Assembly: GCA_022844275.1 (NCBI GenBank) | Contig: JALHMB010000001.1 | Location: 1 to 64,000, forward strand | Direction: 5' to 3' | Length of the DNA stretch: 64,000 nucleotides | Source: Hyphomicrobiaceae bacterium | GTDB taxonomy: Bacteria > Pseudomonadota > Alphaproteobacteria > Rhizobiales > Hyphomicrobiaceae | Shown here: positions 7,925 to 17,531 of the stretch, piece by piece | How positions within the stretch are numbered: position 1 is the stretch's first letter | How the letters are laid out: each line of letters starts with the position of its first letter | Notes under the pieces: generated by a model | Database searches by the model: none | Seen by the model: only the letters and a program-made list of their open reading frames with translations | Told to the model about the DNA's origin: nothing | Made by a program: the position numbers and the translations under genes

Positions 7925-8725
7925 TCAGAATGTGACCTTTGCCGTACCCACGAAGCGAGAGCCGCAGTGGAACAGCTTAGTGCTCTGGCAAGCGTCGAGA
8001 TCGGTGTCCCAGTACCGGAGGTCGACACTAAAGCGCTCGGCGAAACCGAGAGTCACGCCTGCGTTCCAGTACACGTAGTCGTCCTGGCCGTTGAAGCTGG
8101 AGTAAGCCGCATCATCGCCCGACTGGTAGCCCACGAGAGCGCTGAACGTCACGCCAATATCGCGAATCTTCGGAAGTTCCTGAGCGAAGGTGCCTTCGAC
8201 GGTCCACACATCGCCCAACTCAAACGAGTAGTCCGGAGACCAGTAGCCGACTACGCCAACGGTGCCGCCCTTCCACGGCGAGACGCTGGCACCGGCCCTC
8301 AGCTCGACGTAGTTCAGCTCGGCGCTTCCGTCACGTGCACCTGGATACGTATAGTAGATTACTCCAAAGTCGAAAGTCACTGGACCGAGAACTGGGCGGA
8401 TGCCCGCGCCGAACGTCAGCTCGGCCGTCGCGAGACCTCTACCCGCGCTGTTCTCACCGAAATCAAGATTCGAGAGGAAGACGTTACCATAAAGGATGCC
8501 ATAGGTCGCTTCGAGCGTCCCCTGAGCAGCAGGACCCTTCTCCGTCTGGCTAACGCCGCGGAAGACGTAGTCGTTCGTCACCGCGAAGCTCGCTGCCCAA
8601 GCAAGCGTGCGCCCTGACGGCATCGGATCGTCCTTCAATCCGCCAGCAGCAGCCGGACCCGCGAGGAACGCAAGCGCCATCGCCCCCGCGATGCTCTTTG
8701 CCAGTGTCCCGGTCTTGATGTTCAT
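7925..8725 (-). CDS. TorF-family putative porin
   Basis: 266 residues with a clear signal peptide (lysines, then 'SIAGAMALAFLAGPAAAG'). The mature part fits the TorF/TIGR02001-type putative porin family: 'AWAASFAVTNDYVFRGVSQTEKGPA.QGT.EA.YG..YG..F.SNLDFG', later 'VDFGVIYYTYPGA'-like and 'NYVELRAGAS', with a final Phe ('FVGTAKVTF'). Such proteins form an outer membrane barrel and are common in alphaproteobacteria; the substrate is usually unknown. It is monocistronic, with a strong terminator just downstream and an upstream gap of about 375 bp. Confidence 0.85.
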   Translation of the reverse strand: MNIKTGTLAKSIAGAMALAFLAGPAAAGGLKDDPMPSGRTLAWAASFAVTNDYVFRGVSQTEKGPAAQGTLEATYGILYGNVFLSNLDFGENSAGRGLATAELTFGAGIRPVLGPVTFDFGVIYYTYPGARDGSAELNYVELRAGASVSPWKGGTVGVVGYWSPDYSFELGDVWTVEGTFAQELPKIRDIGVTFSALVGYQSGDDAAYSSFNGQDDYVYWNAGVTLGFAERFSVDLRYWDTDLDACQSTKLFHCGSRFVGTAKVTF

Positions 8726-9101
8726 TGTAATCGTCCCCTCGTTTCCCGTCGGAAGTCCCTGAGAATTCCCTGCATGTGACGTTAATGTTGCGGATCAGCT
8801 GTCTCCGACGCAAGCTGAGCTTTGCGTTTTCTGCACGGTTGCCGCGGGGGCGTGGCGGTTCCGTAACAGTCTGGTGTCACTAGGCAATATTGCCGTCTAA
8901 AATGCCTCCAAAATAGTCATAATTGGGCCTGTCGGTGACGCTTTTGGCGGCATTTTTATCACCGTCGAAGTCCTTGTGGCCGGCGCAACCTGGGGCGAAG
9001 ATGAGCGAACGAAGGCTTATCGGGCCAGGACGACGACTCGATCCTGGGGCCCACTGGACTCGTAGCGAGGCGCCGGATTGCGCCTTGTGCGAACGGAGCT
9101 G
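8726..9101. other. Intergenic region between divergent genes, no gene seen
   Basis: 376 bp between the TorF-like porin (minus) and the FolM-like reductase (plus). It must carry both promoters. An AT-richer block lies at about 8880-8960. No ORF with coding character, no RNA fold and no strong repeat was recognised. Confidence 0.5.
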
Positions 9102-9881
9102 ATGGTGGCTGGTTCAGCAGATAAAGGGCCCCGCACGGCCCTCGTCACCGGCGCCGGCCGACGCATTGGGCGTGCAATTGCCTTAGACCTTGCCCGGAGC
9201 GGCTGGCACGTCGGCGTCCATTACGCAGCATCTCGCCGTGAGGCGGAAGCCGTCGTCGCGGAAATTCGCGCGGCAAACGGCGTCGCGGCTGCCCTCGGCG
9301 CCGACCTCGCGGACGCGCGGGACACCGAGTCGCTGATCGGACGCTGCGCCGATGCCATAGGCGCTCCCGAGCTGCTGGTGAACAGCGCCGCGCTGTTTCT
9401 GGACGACCGCATTCAGAACCTAGATGTTGGCCAATGGGATCGCCAGCTCGCGGTCAATCTCCGCGCTCCCGTCCTCCTCGCCAAAGCCTTCGCGGCTCAT
9501 CTACCAGCCCAACGCCAGGGCGTGATCGTCAACATCATCGATCAGCGCGTATGGCGGCTGACCCCTGAGTTCTTCTCCTACACCATCGCCAAGGCGGGCC
9601 TCTATGCCGCAACGCAGACGCTCGCCCAGGCCCTCGCGCCGCGCATTCGCGTTAACGCCATCGGACCCGGGCCAGTCCTCGCCAGCATACATCAGACACC
9701 GGATGCCTTTGCGGGCGAGGTTGCCGCCACGCCGCTTGGCCGCGCGACCCCGCCCGAGGAGATTGCCGCCGCCGTCCGCTTCATCCTTGACGCACCCTCG
9801 ATGACCGGCCAGATGATCGCCCTCGATGCGGGCCAGCACCTCGCCTGGCCAACGCCGCCGAGGGCGGCCGGAACGGATTGA
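9102..9881 (+). CDS. FolM/pteridine-reductase-like SDR
   Basis: 259 residues. The ATG at 9102 has GGAG at 9094-9097, so it was chosen over an upstream TTG. The cofactor motif TGAGRRIG (16-23) has the Arg-rich turn of pteridine reductases and FolM, not the usual TGxxxGIG. The catalytic Ser is replaced by Asp147, followed by Tyr160 and Lys164. That Asp-Tyr-Lys set and its 13-residue Asp-Tyr spacing are those of PTR1-type enzymes. It lies 78 bp upstream of folB on the same strand, so a role in reducing dihydropterins or dihydrofolate is likely (dihydromonapterin reductase type). Activity on other substrates cannot be excluded. Confidence 0.75.
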   Translation: MVAGSADKGPRTALVTGAGRRIGRAIALDLARSGWHVGVHYAASRREAEAVVAEIRAANGVAAALGADLADARDTESLIGRCADAIGAPELLVNSAALFLDDRIQNLDVGQWDRQLAVNLRAPVLLAKAFAAHLPAQRQGVIVNIIDQRVWRLTPEFFSYTIAKAGLYAATQTLAQALAPRIRVNAIGPGPVLASIHQTPDAFAGEVAATPLGRATPPEEIAAAVRFILDAPSMTGQMIALDAGQHLAWPTPPRAAGTD

Positions 9882-9959
9882 CCGTGCATCAGCGATCCTC
9901 AGCACCAGACGCGATGCCTCCACGAGGGCCAACCGCAATGACTGTCCCATGAGCGCCCC

Positions 9960-10379
9960 ATGACCGAGCCGCTTGCCCCCTCCGGCTCCTCAAGTGGCTC
10001 GCCATCGGCCGCCGGCGGTCGTCCTCTTAGGCGCGTGTTCGTGCGCGATCTCGAGCTGATGGCCTCGGTTGGCGTCTACGAGCTCGAGAAGCGCTACGAG
10101 CAGCGCTTGATTATCTCGGTCGATCTCATGGTGCTCGATGACTACGACGCAGAATCCGACAGCTTGAGCGCCGTGCTCGACTACGGCACCGTGATCGCCG
10201 GCATTCGCGCCATCGTCGAAAGTGGGCACACGAACCTGCTGGAGACGCTCGCGGAGCGCGTTGCCCAGCGTTGCCTAGCTGATCAGCGTGTCATGCGCGC
10301 AGTTGTGCGCCTCGAGAAGCCTGACATCGTGCCCGGCTGCCGTACGGTCGGCATCGAGATCGTGCGGGATCGAAACTAA
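9960..10379 (+). CDS. folB: Dihydroneopterin aldolase
   Basis: 139 residues. After a Ser/Gly-rich leader of about 22 residues comes a standard FolB fold: '[32 protein letters not shown]', '[14 protein letters not shown]', '[13 protein letters not shown]' and '[18 protein letters not shown]'. Likely active-site residues are Tyr75 (LDYG), Glu95 (LLET) and the catalytic Lys120 (LEKPD). It converts dihydroneopterin to 6-hydroxymethyl-dihydropterin in folate synthesis. It follows the FolM-like gene. Its stop codon interlocks with that of hslU on the other strand (TAA at 10377-10379, TAG at 10378-10376), so no terminator fits between them. Confidence 0.9.
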   Translation: MTEPLAPSGSSSGSPSAAGGRPLRRVFVRDLELMASVGVYELEKRYEQRLIISVDLMVLDDYDAESDSLSAVLDYGTVIAGIRAIVESGHTNLLETLAERVAQRCLADQRVMRAVVRLEKPDIVPGCRTVGIEIVRDRN

Positions 10380-11683
10380 AGAATGAATTTCGAGAGGTCC
10401 GCGTTGCGTGCGAGATCGCCGACGCGCGCGTGCACGTAGGCGCCATCCACCGCGACCATGTTCCCGCCGCGATCGGACGCATCGAACGAAATTTCGTCGA
10501 GGACGCGCTCCAAAACCGTGTGAAGGCGCCGCGCGCCGATATTCTCGACCGTCGAGTTCACCGCTGCAGCGATATCGGCAATCGCATCAATGGCGTCGTC
10601 GGTGAAGCTCAGTGTCAGTCCCTCGGTCGCCATGAGCGCGATGTACTGCTTTATCAGGCTCGCCTGGGGCTCGGTCAGAATGCGGCGGAAGTCCTCACGC
10701 GTCAGCGGCTTCAGCTCGACGCGGATCGGCAGGCGACCCTGCAGCTCGGGCAGCAGATCCGAGGGCTTGGCGAGATGGAAGGCGCCGGAGGCAATGAACA
10801 GAATGTGGTCGGTCTTGATCGGCCCGTACTTGGTCGCGACCGTCGTCCCCTCGATGAGCGGCAGGAGATCGCGCTGCACGCCTTCGCGACTGACATCTGC
10901 ACCGCCGCGACCCGCCGCGTCACTGCGTGAGCAGATCTTGTCGATCTCGTCGAGGAAGACAATGCCGTTGTTCTCGACGAGCTTCACGGCTTCCACGGCA
11001 ATCTGATCGCTGTCGAGCAGCTTGTCGCTCTCCTGGCCGATGAGCTGCTCGTAGCTCTGGCCGACCGTGAGGCGCCGCGTCTTCATGCGCTGGCCGAAAG
11101 CCTTGCCGAGCATCTCGCTGATATTGACCATCCCCATCTGACCGCCGGGAATGTCCATCGTCGGGAAGGCTGGCGCACTGTCGGTGACCTGGACTTCGAT
11201 CTCCTTGTCGTTGAGCTCGTTCCCGCGCAGGCGTTTGCGGAAGGCCTCGCGTGTCGAGGGCTGCGCACCTGGGCCGACGAGCGCATCGAGCACGCGCTCC
11301 TCGGCGTTCTTCTCGGCGAGTGCCTTGACCTCGCGGCGCTTCGTATCGCGCACGAGAGCGACGCCGACCTCGACGAGATCGCGCACGATGCTGTCGACGT
11401 CACGGCCGACATAGCCGACCTCGGTGAACTTCGTCGCCTCGACCTTGAGGAAGGGCGCACCTGCGAGCTTTGCGAGGCGGCGCGAGATCTCCGTCTTGCC
11501 ACAGCCCGTCGGGCCGATCATGAGGATGTTCTTTGGCTGCACTTCCTCGCGCAGTTCGCCCTCGAGCTGTTGGCGCCGCCAGCGGTTCCGGAGCGCGATC
11601 GCCACCGCACGCTTGGCGTCGGCCTGGCCGACGATATAGCGGTCGAGCTCCGAGACGATCTCGCGGGGAGAAAAATTGGACAT
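10376..11683 (-). CDS. hslU: ATP-dependent protease ATPase subunit HslU
   Basis: 435 residues, the normal length for HslU (ClpY). It starts '[20 protein letters not shown]', has the Walker A GPTGCGKT at 57-64 and the Walker B '[11 protein letters not shown]'. The HslU-specific I domain lies between them ('[21 protein letters not shown]...'). It ends in the conserved '..LSKFIL' tail that docks into HslV. It unfolds substrates for the HslV peptidase in the cytoplasm. hslV is not in the window next to it; the neighbouring genes are folB (convergent) and boxC (divergent). Confidence 0.97.
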   Translation of the reverse strand: MSNFSPREIVSELDRYIVGQADAKRAVAIALRNRWRRQQLEGELREEVQPKNILMIGPTGCGKTEISRRLAKLAGAPFLKVEATKFTEVGYVGRDVDSIVRDLVEVGVALVRDTKRREVKALAEKNAEERVLDALVGPGAQPSTREAFRKRLRGNELNDKEIEVQVTDSAPAFPTMDIPGGQMGMVNISEMLGKAFGQRMKTRRLTVGQSYEQLIGQESDKLLDSDQIAVEAVKLVENNGIVFLDEIDKICSRSDAAGRGGADVSREGVQRDLLPLIEGTTVATKYGPIKTDHILFIASGAFHLAKPSDLLPELQGRLPIRVELKPLTREDFRRILTEPQASLIKQYIALMATEGLTLSFTDDAIDAIADIAAAVNSTVENIGARRLHTVLERVLDEISFDASDRGGNMVAVDGAYVHARVGDLARNADLSKFIL

Positions 11684-11903
11684 TCAGTGCGTACCTCGTA
11701 CTGCGGCTGCCCGGACGGCGGAGCCCCGAGGTGTTATCTGGCGCTCTCTCGCCCTTCGGGCAACCCCCCTGCCCCCGCGACGCGACGCGGGCGCACGATT
11801 CCCGTTGCTTCCCGGAAGCCAAGGGTGGACTCTCGGCTCAATTCATCCGCCCCCGAACGGCCGCCAGAGCCGTGTGGGACAGGAAGATGCCAGGGAGGAC
11901 GAT

Positions 11904-13589
11904 GTGAGCGACACGACGGAGAAACCGGCGGCGCCCGCCAGAATCGACTTCGAGACGGCACCCGAGCGCTACCGGCACTGGCGGATCTCGGTGAACGGCC
12001 CCATAGCCGAGCTGATCTTGGACGTCGACGAAAACGCCACGCTTCAGCCCGGCTACCAGCTCAAGCTCAACTCGTACGACCTCGGCGTGGACATCGAGCT
12101 TGCGGATGCCGTGCAGCGCCTGCGCTTCGAGCATCCGGGCGTGAAAGTCGTGGTGCTGCGCTCGGGCAAGGACCGCGTGTTCTGCGCCGGCGCCAACATC
12201 CGGATGCTCGCGGGTTCGAGCCACGCGCACAAGGTGAACTTCTGCAAGTTCACCAACGAGACGCGTTTCGCCATGGAGGACGCGAGCACCGGATCGAGCC
12301 AGCGCTATCTCTGCGTGATCCAGGGCACAGCCGCGGGCGGCGGCTACGAGTTGGCGCTCGCGTGTGACGAGATCATCCTCGCCGATGATGGCAATTCGAG
12401 CGTGTCCTTGCCTGAGCTGCCGCTGCTCGCGGTACTGCCGGGCACGGGCGGGCTCACGCGCGTGACCGACAAACGCAAAGTGCGCCGCGACCGGGCCGAC
12501 GTGCTCTGCACATTGGAAGAAGGGCTTAAGGGCAAGCGCGCCGCGGAATGGCGCGTCGTCGATCAGGTCGTGCCGAGATCGCGCATGGATGCTGCGGTCA
12601 CCGAGGCCGCGACACGGCTCGCGGCACAGTCGGATCGGCCGGCCGATGCACAAGGTATCGAGCTGGCGCCGCTCAAGCGCACGCGTGATGGCAATACCGT
12701 CACGTATTCGAGCCTGCGCGTCGAGATCGATCACCCCGCACGGCGCGCAACGCTCACCGTTCTCGGGCCGGAAACCGCGCCGCCTGCGGATACCGAGGAG
12801 TTGCAGCGCGAAGGCGCGGACTTCTGGCCATTGCGTCTCTCGCGCGAACTCGACGATGCACTCCTCGATCTGCGCGCCAACGAACGCGACATCGGCACGC
12901 TGATCTTTAAATCGACCGGCGATCCCCAGCGCGTGCTCGCTTACGACGCTTTTCTCGAAGCAAATGGCACGCACTGGCTCGCGCGTGAGATTGTGCTGCA
13001 ATGGAAGCGCGTGCTGAAGCGGATCGACCTCACCTCGCGGTCGCTCGTCGCGCTCGTGGAGCCGGGCTCGTGTTTTGCCGGTACACTTGCGGAGATCGTG
13101 CTCGCCTGTGATCGCTCATTCATGCTCATCGGCGCCGAGAAGGGTGACAACCGAGCGCCCGCCGCCATGGCGCTTTCGTCGCTGAATTTCGCGGCCTATC
13201 CCATGAGCAATGGTCTATCGCGTCTTGCGACACGCTTTCTCGGCGAGCCGGAGAGCATTGCATCCGCTCGCGACACCATCGGTAGCGCGCTCGATGCCGA
13301 AGCCTGCGAGGAAGCCGGCCTCGTCACGATCGCCTACGACACCATCGACTACGCGGATGAAGTGCGCATCTTCCTCGAAGAGCGCGCGAGCTTCTCTGCC
13401 GATGGCCTCACGGGACTCGAAGCCAATCTGCGCTTTGCTGGTCCAGAAACCATGGAAACCAAGGTCTTCGGCCGCCTCACGGCCTGGCAGAACTGGATTT
13501 TCCAGCGCCCGAACGCGATTGGTCCGGACGGTGCGTTGAAGCGTTACGGCACCGGCGTGAAGGCCGATTTCGATCCCGAGCGGGTGTAA
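11904..13589 (+). CDS. boxC: 2,3-epoxybenzoyl-CoA dihydrolase BoxC
   Basis: 561 residues from the GTG at 11904, preceded by GGGAGGA (11893-11899); the frame is open further upstream but without a better site. The length and sequence match BoxC, the ring-opening lyase of aerobic benzoyl-CoA degradation. It has an N-terminal crotonase-like domain ('VVVLRSGKDRVFCAGANIRMLAGS', 'GTAAGGGYELALACDEI') and a second crotonase-like region ('SLVALVEPGSCFAGTLAEIVLACDR'). BoxC hydrolyses 2,3-epoxybenzoyl-CoA, releasing formate. The gene for the oxygenase partner, boxB, follows after 24 bp. boxA and benzoate-CoA ligase are not in the window. Confidence 0.93.
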   Translation: MSDTTEKPAAPARIDFETAPERYRHWRISVNGPIAELILDVDENATLQPGYQLKLNSYDLGVDIELADAVQRLRFEHPGVKVVVLRSGKDRVFCAGANIRMLAGSSHAHKVNFCKFTNETRFAMEDASTGSSQRYLCVIQGTAAGGGYELALACDEIILADDGNSSVSLPELPLLAVLPGTGGLTRVTDKRKVRRDRADVLCTLEEGLKGKRAAEWRVVDQVVPRSRMDAAVTEAATRLAAQSDRPADAQGIELAPLKRTRDGNTVTYSSLRVEIDHPARRATLTVLGPETAPPADTEELQREGADFWPLRLSRELDDALLDLRANERDIGTLIFKSTGDPQRVLAYDAFLEANGTHWLAREIVLQWKRVLKRIDLTSRSLVALVEPGSCFAGTLAEIVLACDRSFMLIGAEKGDNRAPAAMALSSLNFAAYPMSNGLSRLATRFLGEPESIASARDTIGSALDAEACEEAGLVTIAYDTIDYADEVRIFLEERASFSADGLTGLEANLRFAGPETMETKVFGRLTAWQNWIFQRPNAIGPDGALKRYGTGVKADFDPERV

Positions 13590-13613
13590 AATCCGCCGCA
13601 CAGGAGGAAGCGC

Positions 13614-15071
13614 ATGACAACGAACGCTCAAGGCGCCGTCGATTACTCGTCGAAAATCCCAAACAACGTCGGCCTCAACGACGACCAGCGCGTGCTCAAG
13701 GCCCTGGAGCAGTGGCACCCCGGCTATATCGACTGGTGGATGACCATGGGGCCGGAAGGTTTTCAGACATCAGACGTCTATCTCCGCACGGCCATTTCGA
13801 TCGATCCCAAAGGCTGGGCCAAGTTCGACTATGTGAAAATGCCTGAGTACCGCTGGGGTATTCTTCTTGCGCCGCAGGATGACAACCGGCTCGTGAACTT
13901 CGGTGCGCACAAGGGCGAGAAGGCGTGGCAGGAGGTCCCGGGCGAGTACCGCGCCATGCTGCGCCGCCTCGTCGTCATCCAGGGCGATACGGAACCCGCG
14001 AGCGTCGAGCAGCAACGCCATCTCGGAAAGACCGCGCCCTCGCTCTACGATATGCGCAATCTCTTCCAGGTGAACGTGGAGGAAGGCCGCCACCTCTGGG
14101 CCATGGTCTATCTGTTGCACAAATACTTCGGCCGCGATGGTCGCGAGGAAGCAGACGGCCTCCTGCAGCGGCGATCCGGCGACGAGGACAAGCCGCGCAT
14201 GCTCGGCGCCTTCAATGAATCTACGCCGGATTGGCTCTCGTTCTTCATGTTCACGTTCTTCACTGACCGCGACGGCAAGATGCAGCTCGAAAGCCTCGCG
14301 CAATCGGGCTTCGATCCGCTCTCGCGCACCTCCCGCTTCATGCTGACGGAAGAGGCGCATCACATGTTCGTCGGCGAGACGGGAGTCGGACGCACCATCG
14401 AGCGCACATGCGAGGCGATGAAGGCCGCGGGCATCGAGGATCCCTATGACGTCAACCGCGTGCGCGCGCTGGGCGTCGTCGATCTGCCGACCTTGCAGAA
14501 GAAGGCCAACCTGCACTTCTCGCTCTCGCTCGACCTCTTCGGCTCCGAGGTCTCGACCAATGCCGCGAATTTCTACAACTCCGGCCTTAAGGGCCGCTTC
14601 AATGAAACGCGCATCGATGACGACCACCTGCTCACGGGCGCAACCTATCCGGTCCTGAAGTTCGTCGATGGTGCCATCAAGATGATCGACGAGCCGGCGC
14701 TGACCGCCATCAACATGCGGCTCAGAGACGACTACGTTAGGGATTGCCAGGGTGGCGTTTCGCGTTGGAACCGGATCATCGAGAAGTCCGGCATCAAATT
14801 CCAGCTCACACTGCCCTCGGTTACTTTCAACAGGGGCATTGGCGAGTTCCGTAATATCCACGCCTCGCCAGATGGTCAGCTCCTGTCGGATGGTGAATGG
14901 TCCGCGCGGAAGGACGAATGGCTGCCCTCGAAGGATGACGGCGCCTTCATCGAGAGCCTCATGAAGCCCTGCTGGGATCGCGGTAAATACGCAGGCTGGA
15001 TCGCGCCGCCGAAGGTCGGCATCGACAGCAAGCCCGGCGACTTCGAGTACGTGAAGATTGCGGTTTCGTAA
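13614..15071 (+). CDS. boxB: Benzoyl-CoA 2,3-epoxidase subunit BoxB
   Basis: 485 residues, near the usual length of BoxB, with AGGAGGA just before the ATG. This is a ferritin-like di-iron oxygenase component. The two iron-ligand helices are visible as 'NVEEGRHLWAMVY' (ExxH) and 'LTEEAHHMFVGE' (ExxH). BoxB uses electrons from BoxA to epoxidise benzoyl-CoA at positions 2 and 3. It forms an operon with boxC directly upstream. An early block, 'YIDWWMTMGPEGFQTSDVYLRTA', is typical of the family. The reductase BoxA must be encoded elsewhere if the pathway works. Confidence 0.95.
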   Translation: MTTNAQGAVDYSSKIPNNVGLNDDQRVLKALEQWHPGYIDWWMTMGPEGFQTSDVYLRTAISIDPKGWAKFDYVKMPEYRWGILLAPQDDNRLVNFGAHKGEKAWQEVPGEYRAMLRRLVVIQGDTEPASVEQQRHLGKTAPSLYDMRNLFQVNVEEGRHLWAMVYLLHKYFGRDGREEADGLLQRRSGDEDKPRMLGAFNESTPDWLSFFMFTFFTDRDGKMQLESLAQSGFDPLSRTSRFMLTEEAHHMFVGETGVGRTIERTCEAMKAAGIEDPYDVNRVRALGVVDLPTLQKKANLHFSLSLDLFGSEVSTNAANFYNSGLKGRFNETRIDDDHLLTGATYPVLKFVDGAIKMIDEPALTAINMRLRDDYVRDCQGGVSRWNRIIEKSGIKFQLTLPSVTFNRGIGEFRNIHASPDGQLLSDGEWSARKDEWLPSKDDGAFIESLMKPCWDRGKYAGWIAPPKVGIDSKPGDFEYVKIAVS

Positions 15072-15319
15072 CTCGCGGACTGCACTTCAGGCGGATATAG
15101 GGGTGGCGGCCATCTACTAGCCGGGAACCTGTCGGCGTGCGGCAAGTTGATCCGGCAAGGCATCGATGGCCGTATACCGGCGGTCACAATCGCGCCATAC
15201 CACTCAAGCTTGGCTTGGCGGCGCGCCGGCTTGCAATTAAGGCTGTGCCGCCCCGGACTGCCCGCACTCAGCCTACTGCGCAACAATGCCGGGCTTACCC
15301 CTGATGAGGATCGCGACCC

Positions 15320-16222
15320 GTGAACAAAGTGATGAAAGCCGTCATCGCCGCTGCGCTGCTCGCCGCGCCGCTCCCCACCGCGATCCACATCGCGCACACA
15401 GCCATGGCGCAAGACAAACAAGAGAAAGTCGTTGCCAAGGTCAATGGCAAGACCATTACCGAATCCGACATGCAGCTCGCCGAGGCCGAGATCGGCAATG
15501 AGCTGGGCAACATTCCGGCCGAAGCTCGCCGCCGCGTCATCCTCGAGTACGTGATCGAGAACCAGCTCTTTGCCGATGCCGCCGAAGCCGCCAAGCTCGG
15601 CAGCGGCGCGGCATTCGAAGAGCGGATGAACTACTGGCGCCGCCGCGCTCTGCGCGAGTACTACTTCGAGGCCGAGTTGAAGAATTCGGTCAGCGATGCC
15701 GATGCCAAGAAGTTCTACGACCAGCAGGTCGGCAGCGCGAAGGCCCAGGAGGAAGTGCGCGCCCGGCATATCCTGGTCGAGAGCGAGGCGCTCGCCAAGG
15801 AGCTGCACGGCCGCATAGGCAAGGGCGAGGACTTCGTCGCGCTCGCCAAGGAGCATTCGAAGGATCCAGGCAGCAAGGAAGACGGCGGCGATCTCGGCTA
15901 CTTCGGCAAAGGGCAGATGGTGCCGGTGTTCGAGGAGACGGCATTCGCGCTCAAGGCCGGTCAGGTCTCCGCGCCCGTAAAGAGCCAGTTCGGCTGGCAT
16001 ATCGTGAAGGTCGAGGATCGCCGCCAGCGCGGTGCGCCGCCCTTTGACGCGATCAAGGAGCGTCTCGTGGCCTCGATGATCCATCGCAAGGCGCAGGAAG
16101 TCGCAGCGGATCTCAGGGCAAAGGCACAGCTCGAGTACGTAGATGCGGCCATCAAGGCGCAGATCGATCAGGAACGCGCGATCAAGCCCGCCCCCGGCAT
16201 CACGCCGGCGCCGAAGCAGTAA
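15320..16222 (+). CDS. Periplasmic parvulin-type peptidyl-prolyl isomerase
   Basis: 300 residues from the GTG at 15320, with GAGGA at 15306-15310; an ATG at 15332 is an alternative. A signal peptide of about 30 residues ends near 'HTAMAQ'. The mature protein has a SurA-like N-terminal segment ('KVNGKTITESDMQLAE...RRRVILEYVIENQLF'). A parvulin domain follows at about 145-240 ('VRARHILVESEALAKELHGRI..GEDFVALAKEHSKDPGSKEDGGDLGYFGKGQMVPVFEETAFAL', 'SQFGWHIVKVEDRR'). It should help fold or chaperone exported proteins. It stands 250 bp after boxB and converges on lipB with a 5-bp gap. Confidence 0.9.
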   Translation: MNKVMKAVIAAALLAAPLPTAIHIAHTAMAQDKQEKVVAKVNGKTITESDMQLAEAEIGNELGNIPAEARRRVILEYVIENQLFADAAEAAKLGSGAAFEERMNYWRRRALREYYFEAELKNSVSDADAKKFYDQQVGSAKAQEEVRARHILVESEALAKELHGRIGKGEDFVALAKEHSKDPGSKEDGGDLGYFGKGQMVPVFEETAFALKAGQVSAPVKSQFGWHIVKVEDRRQRGAPPFDAIKERLVASMIHRKAQEVAADLRAKAQLEYVDAAIKAQIDQERAIKPAPGITPAPKQ

Positions 16223-16227
16223 GCAGA

Positions 16228-16914
16228 CTATTCGATCTTGGTCGGGCCGAAGCGTTGCTCGAAGGCGGCGCGGAGTGCCCGATCGACATCGCTCATACCG
16301 GCGCGAATGCCGAGATCGGCCAGGGAGGTGACGCCGTGCGCGCTGACGCCGCACGGCACGATGCCCGAGAAGTGCTCGAGATCGGGCGCGACGTTCAGGC
16401 TGATGCCGTGGAAGCTGATCCAGCGGCGCAAGCGAATGCCGATCGCCGCGATCTTGTCTTCGACGCCGGCGCCTCGGTCCGGCCGACGCACCCACACCCC
16501 GACACGATCGCTGCGCGTCTCGCCGACGACGTCGAAGACTGCCAGCGTGTCGATCAGCCAGGCTTCGAGATCGTGGACGAAGGCGCGCACATCTCCGCCG
16601 CGCCGGCGCACATCGAGCATGACATAAGCCACGCGCTGCTCCGGCCCGTGATAGGTGTACTGGCCGCCGCGCCCCGCCGTGTAGACCGGGAAGCGATCGG
16701 GCGCGACGAGGTCGACCGACTTGGCGCTCGTACCTGCCGTGTAGAGCGGCGGATGCTCCAGCAGCCAGACGAGTTCGCCCGCCTCGCCGTCGGCAATGGC
16801 CTTGGCGCGCGCCTCCATGAAGGCCAGCGCCTCAGGATAGGCCACGGGCTTATCGCTCACGCGCCAGCCGACAATAGGCTGGAGGCCGGCGAGATTGCGC
16901 AGGTGCTGCGTCAT
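16228..16914 (-). CDS. lipB: Octanoyl-[acyl-carrier-protein]-protein N-octanoyltransferase
   Basis: 228 residues. LipB moves octanoate from ACP to the lipoyl domains of 2-oxoacid dehydrogenases and the glycine cleavage system. Visible signatures are '[13 protein letters not shown]', '[21 protein letters not shown]' and the catalytic pair: Lys in '[24 protein letters not shown]' and Cys in '[15 protein letters not shown]'. The usual HGPGQ is HGPEQ here, a small change next to the substrate pocket. The length is normal for alphaproteobacteria. It is monocistronic and divergent from the NTF2-like gene. Confidence 0.95.
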   Translation of the reverse strand: MTQHLRNLAGLQPIVGWRVSDKPVAYPEALAFMEARAKAIADGEAGELVWLLEHPPLYTAGTSAKSVDLVAPDRFPVYTAGRGGQYTYHGPEQRVAYVMLDVRRRGGDVRAFVHDLEAWLIDTLAVFDVVGETRSDRVGVWVRRPDRGAGVEDKIAAIGIRLRRWISFHGISLNVAPDLEHFSGIVPCGVSAHGVTSLADLGIRAGMSDVDRALRAAFEQRFGPTKIE

Positions 16915-17077
16915 GGGGTGCGGTTTACACGAATTGCGAGCTTTTCGCGAGCTCGTGGCTCTCAGGTCGCGACTACCTCAAGGTAGTGCGTCAACCCATC
17001 GGATACAGCACCCTGGACCTTGTGGCCCTGCTGTGCGATTTCGGCACTGCAGCATCTCTCGGAGCCACGCCCATCCC

Positions 17078-17521
17078 ATGACCCAAGCCGCGACCGAAGC
17101 CCTCATCCGCCGCTACTACGATGCCTTCAACAGCGGCGATACCGCGGGAATGCTGGCCTGCTTGGCCGAGGACGTTATCCACGACGCAAACCAGGGTGCC
17201 CGCCGTGTCGGCAAAAAGCTGTTTGCGGACTTCTGCCGTCACATGAGCGAGACCTACCAGGAGAGGCTGACCGATATTGCCGTCATGACGAGCCCCGACG
17301 GTAAGCGGGCGGCCGCGGAGTTCAATGTCCACGGCACGTATCTCAAAACCGACGAGGGACTGCCTCCGGCAAGCGGACAGAAGTACCAGCTTCCGGCCGG
17401 TACGTTCTTTGTGGTCGCCGACGGCAAGATCACGCGCGTGACGACATACTACAATCTGACGGACTGGCTGCTGCAGGTTGCCGGTGAGTCGCTGGCCAAG
17501 GAACTCGCCGGCAAGGGCTGA
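17078..17521 (+). CDS. NTF2-like / ketosteroid isomerase-related protein
   Basis: 147 residues from the ATG at 17078; upstream codons in frame run into the lipB promoter region and look non-coding. It begins 'ATEALIRRYYDAFNSGDTAGMLACLAEDVIHD', a SnoaL/NTF2-like cone fold. It continues with 'KKLFADFCRHMSETYQERLTDIAVM' and ends with a strand-rich 'GTFFVVADGKITRVTTYYNLTDWLLQV'. This matches the small ketosteroid-isomerase-related family often seen in alphaproteobacteria. The substrate is unknown. It is the first of three close genes (then GNAT after 10 bp, nitrilase after 1 bp), so they are probably co-transcribed. Confidence 0.75.
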   Translation: MTQAATEALIRRYYDAFNSGDTAGMLACLAEDVIHDANQGARRVGKKLFADFCRHMSETYQERLTDIAVMTSPDGKRAAAEFNVHGTYLKTDEGLPPASGQKYQLPAGTFFVVADGKITRVTTYYNLTDWLLQVAGESLAKELAGKG

Positions 17522-17531
17522 AGGAAGCGCG

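Noticed and set aside
11838-13001. Long antisense open frame across boxC
   Set aside because: High-GC codon bias leaves long open antisense frames; the plus-strand BoxC is clearly the real gene.
13770-14861. Long antisense open frame across boxB
   Set aside because: Same GC effect; BoxB has full homology on the plus strand.
14876-16495. Minus-strand open frame of 539 residues across the PPIase gene
   Set aside because: It covers parts of boxB, the PPIase and lipB; no domain makes sense in this frame, and the PPIase fits the other strand.
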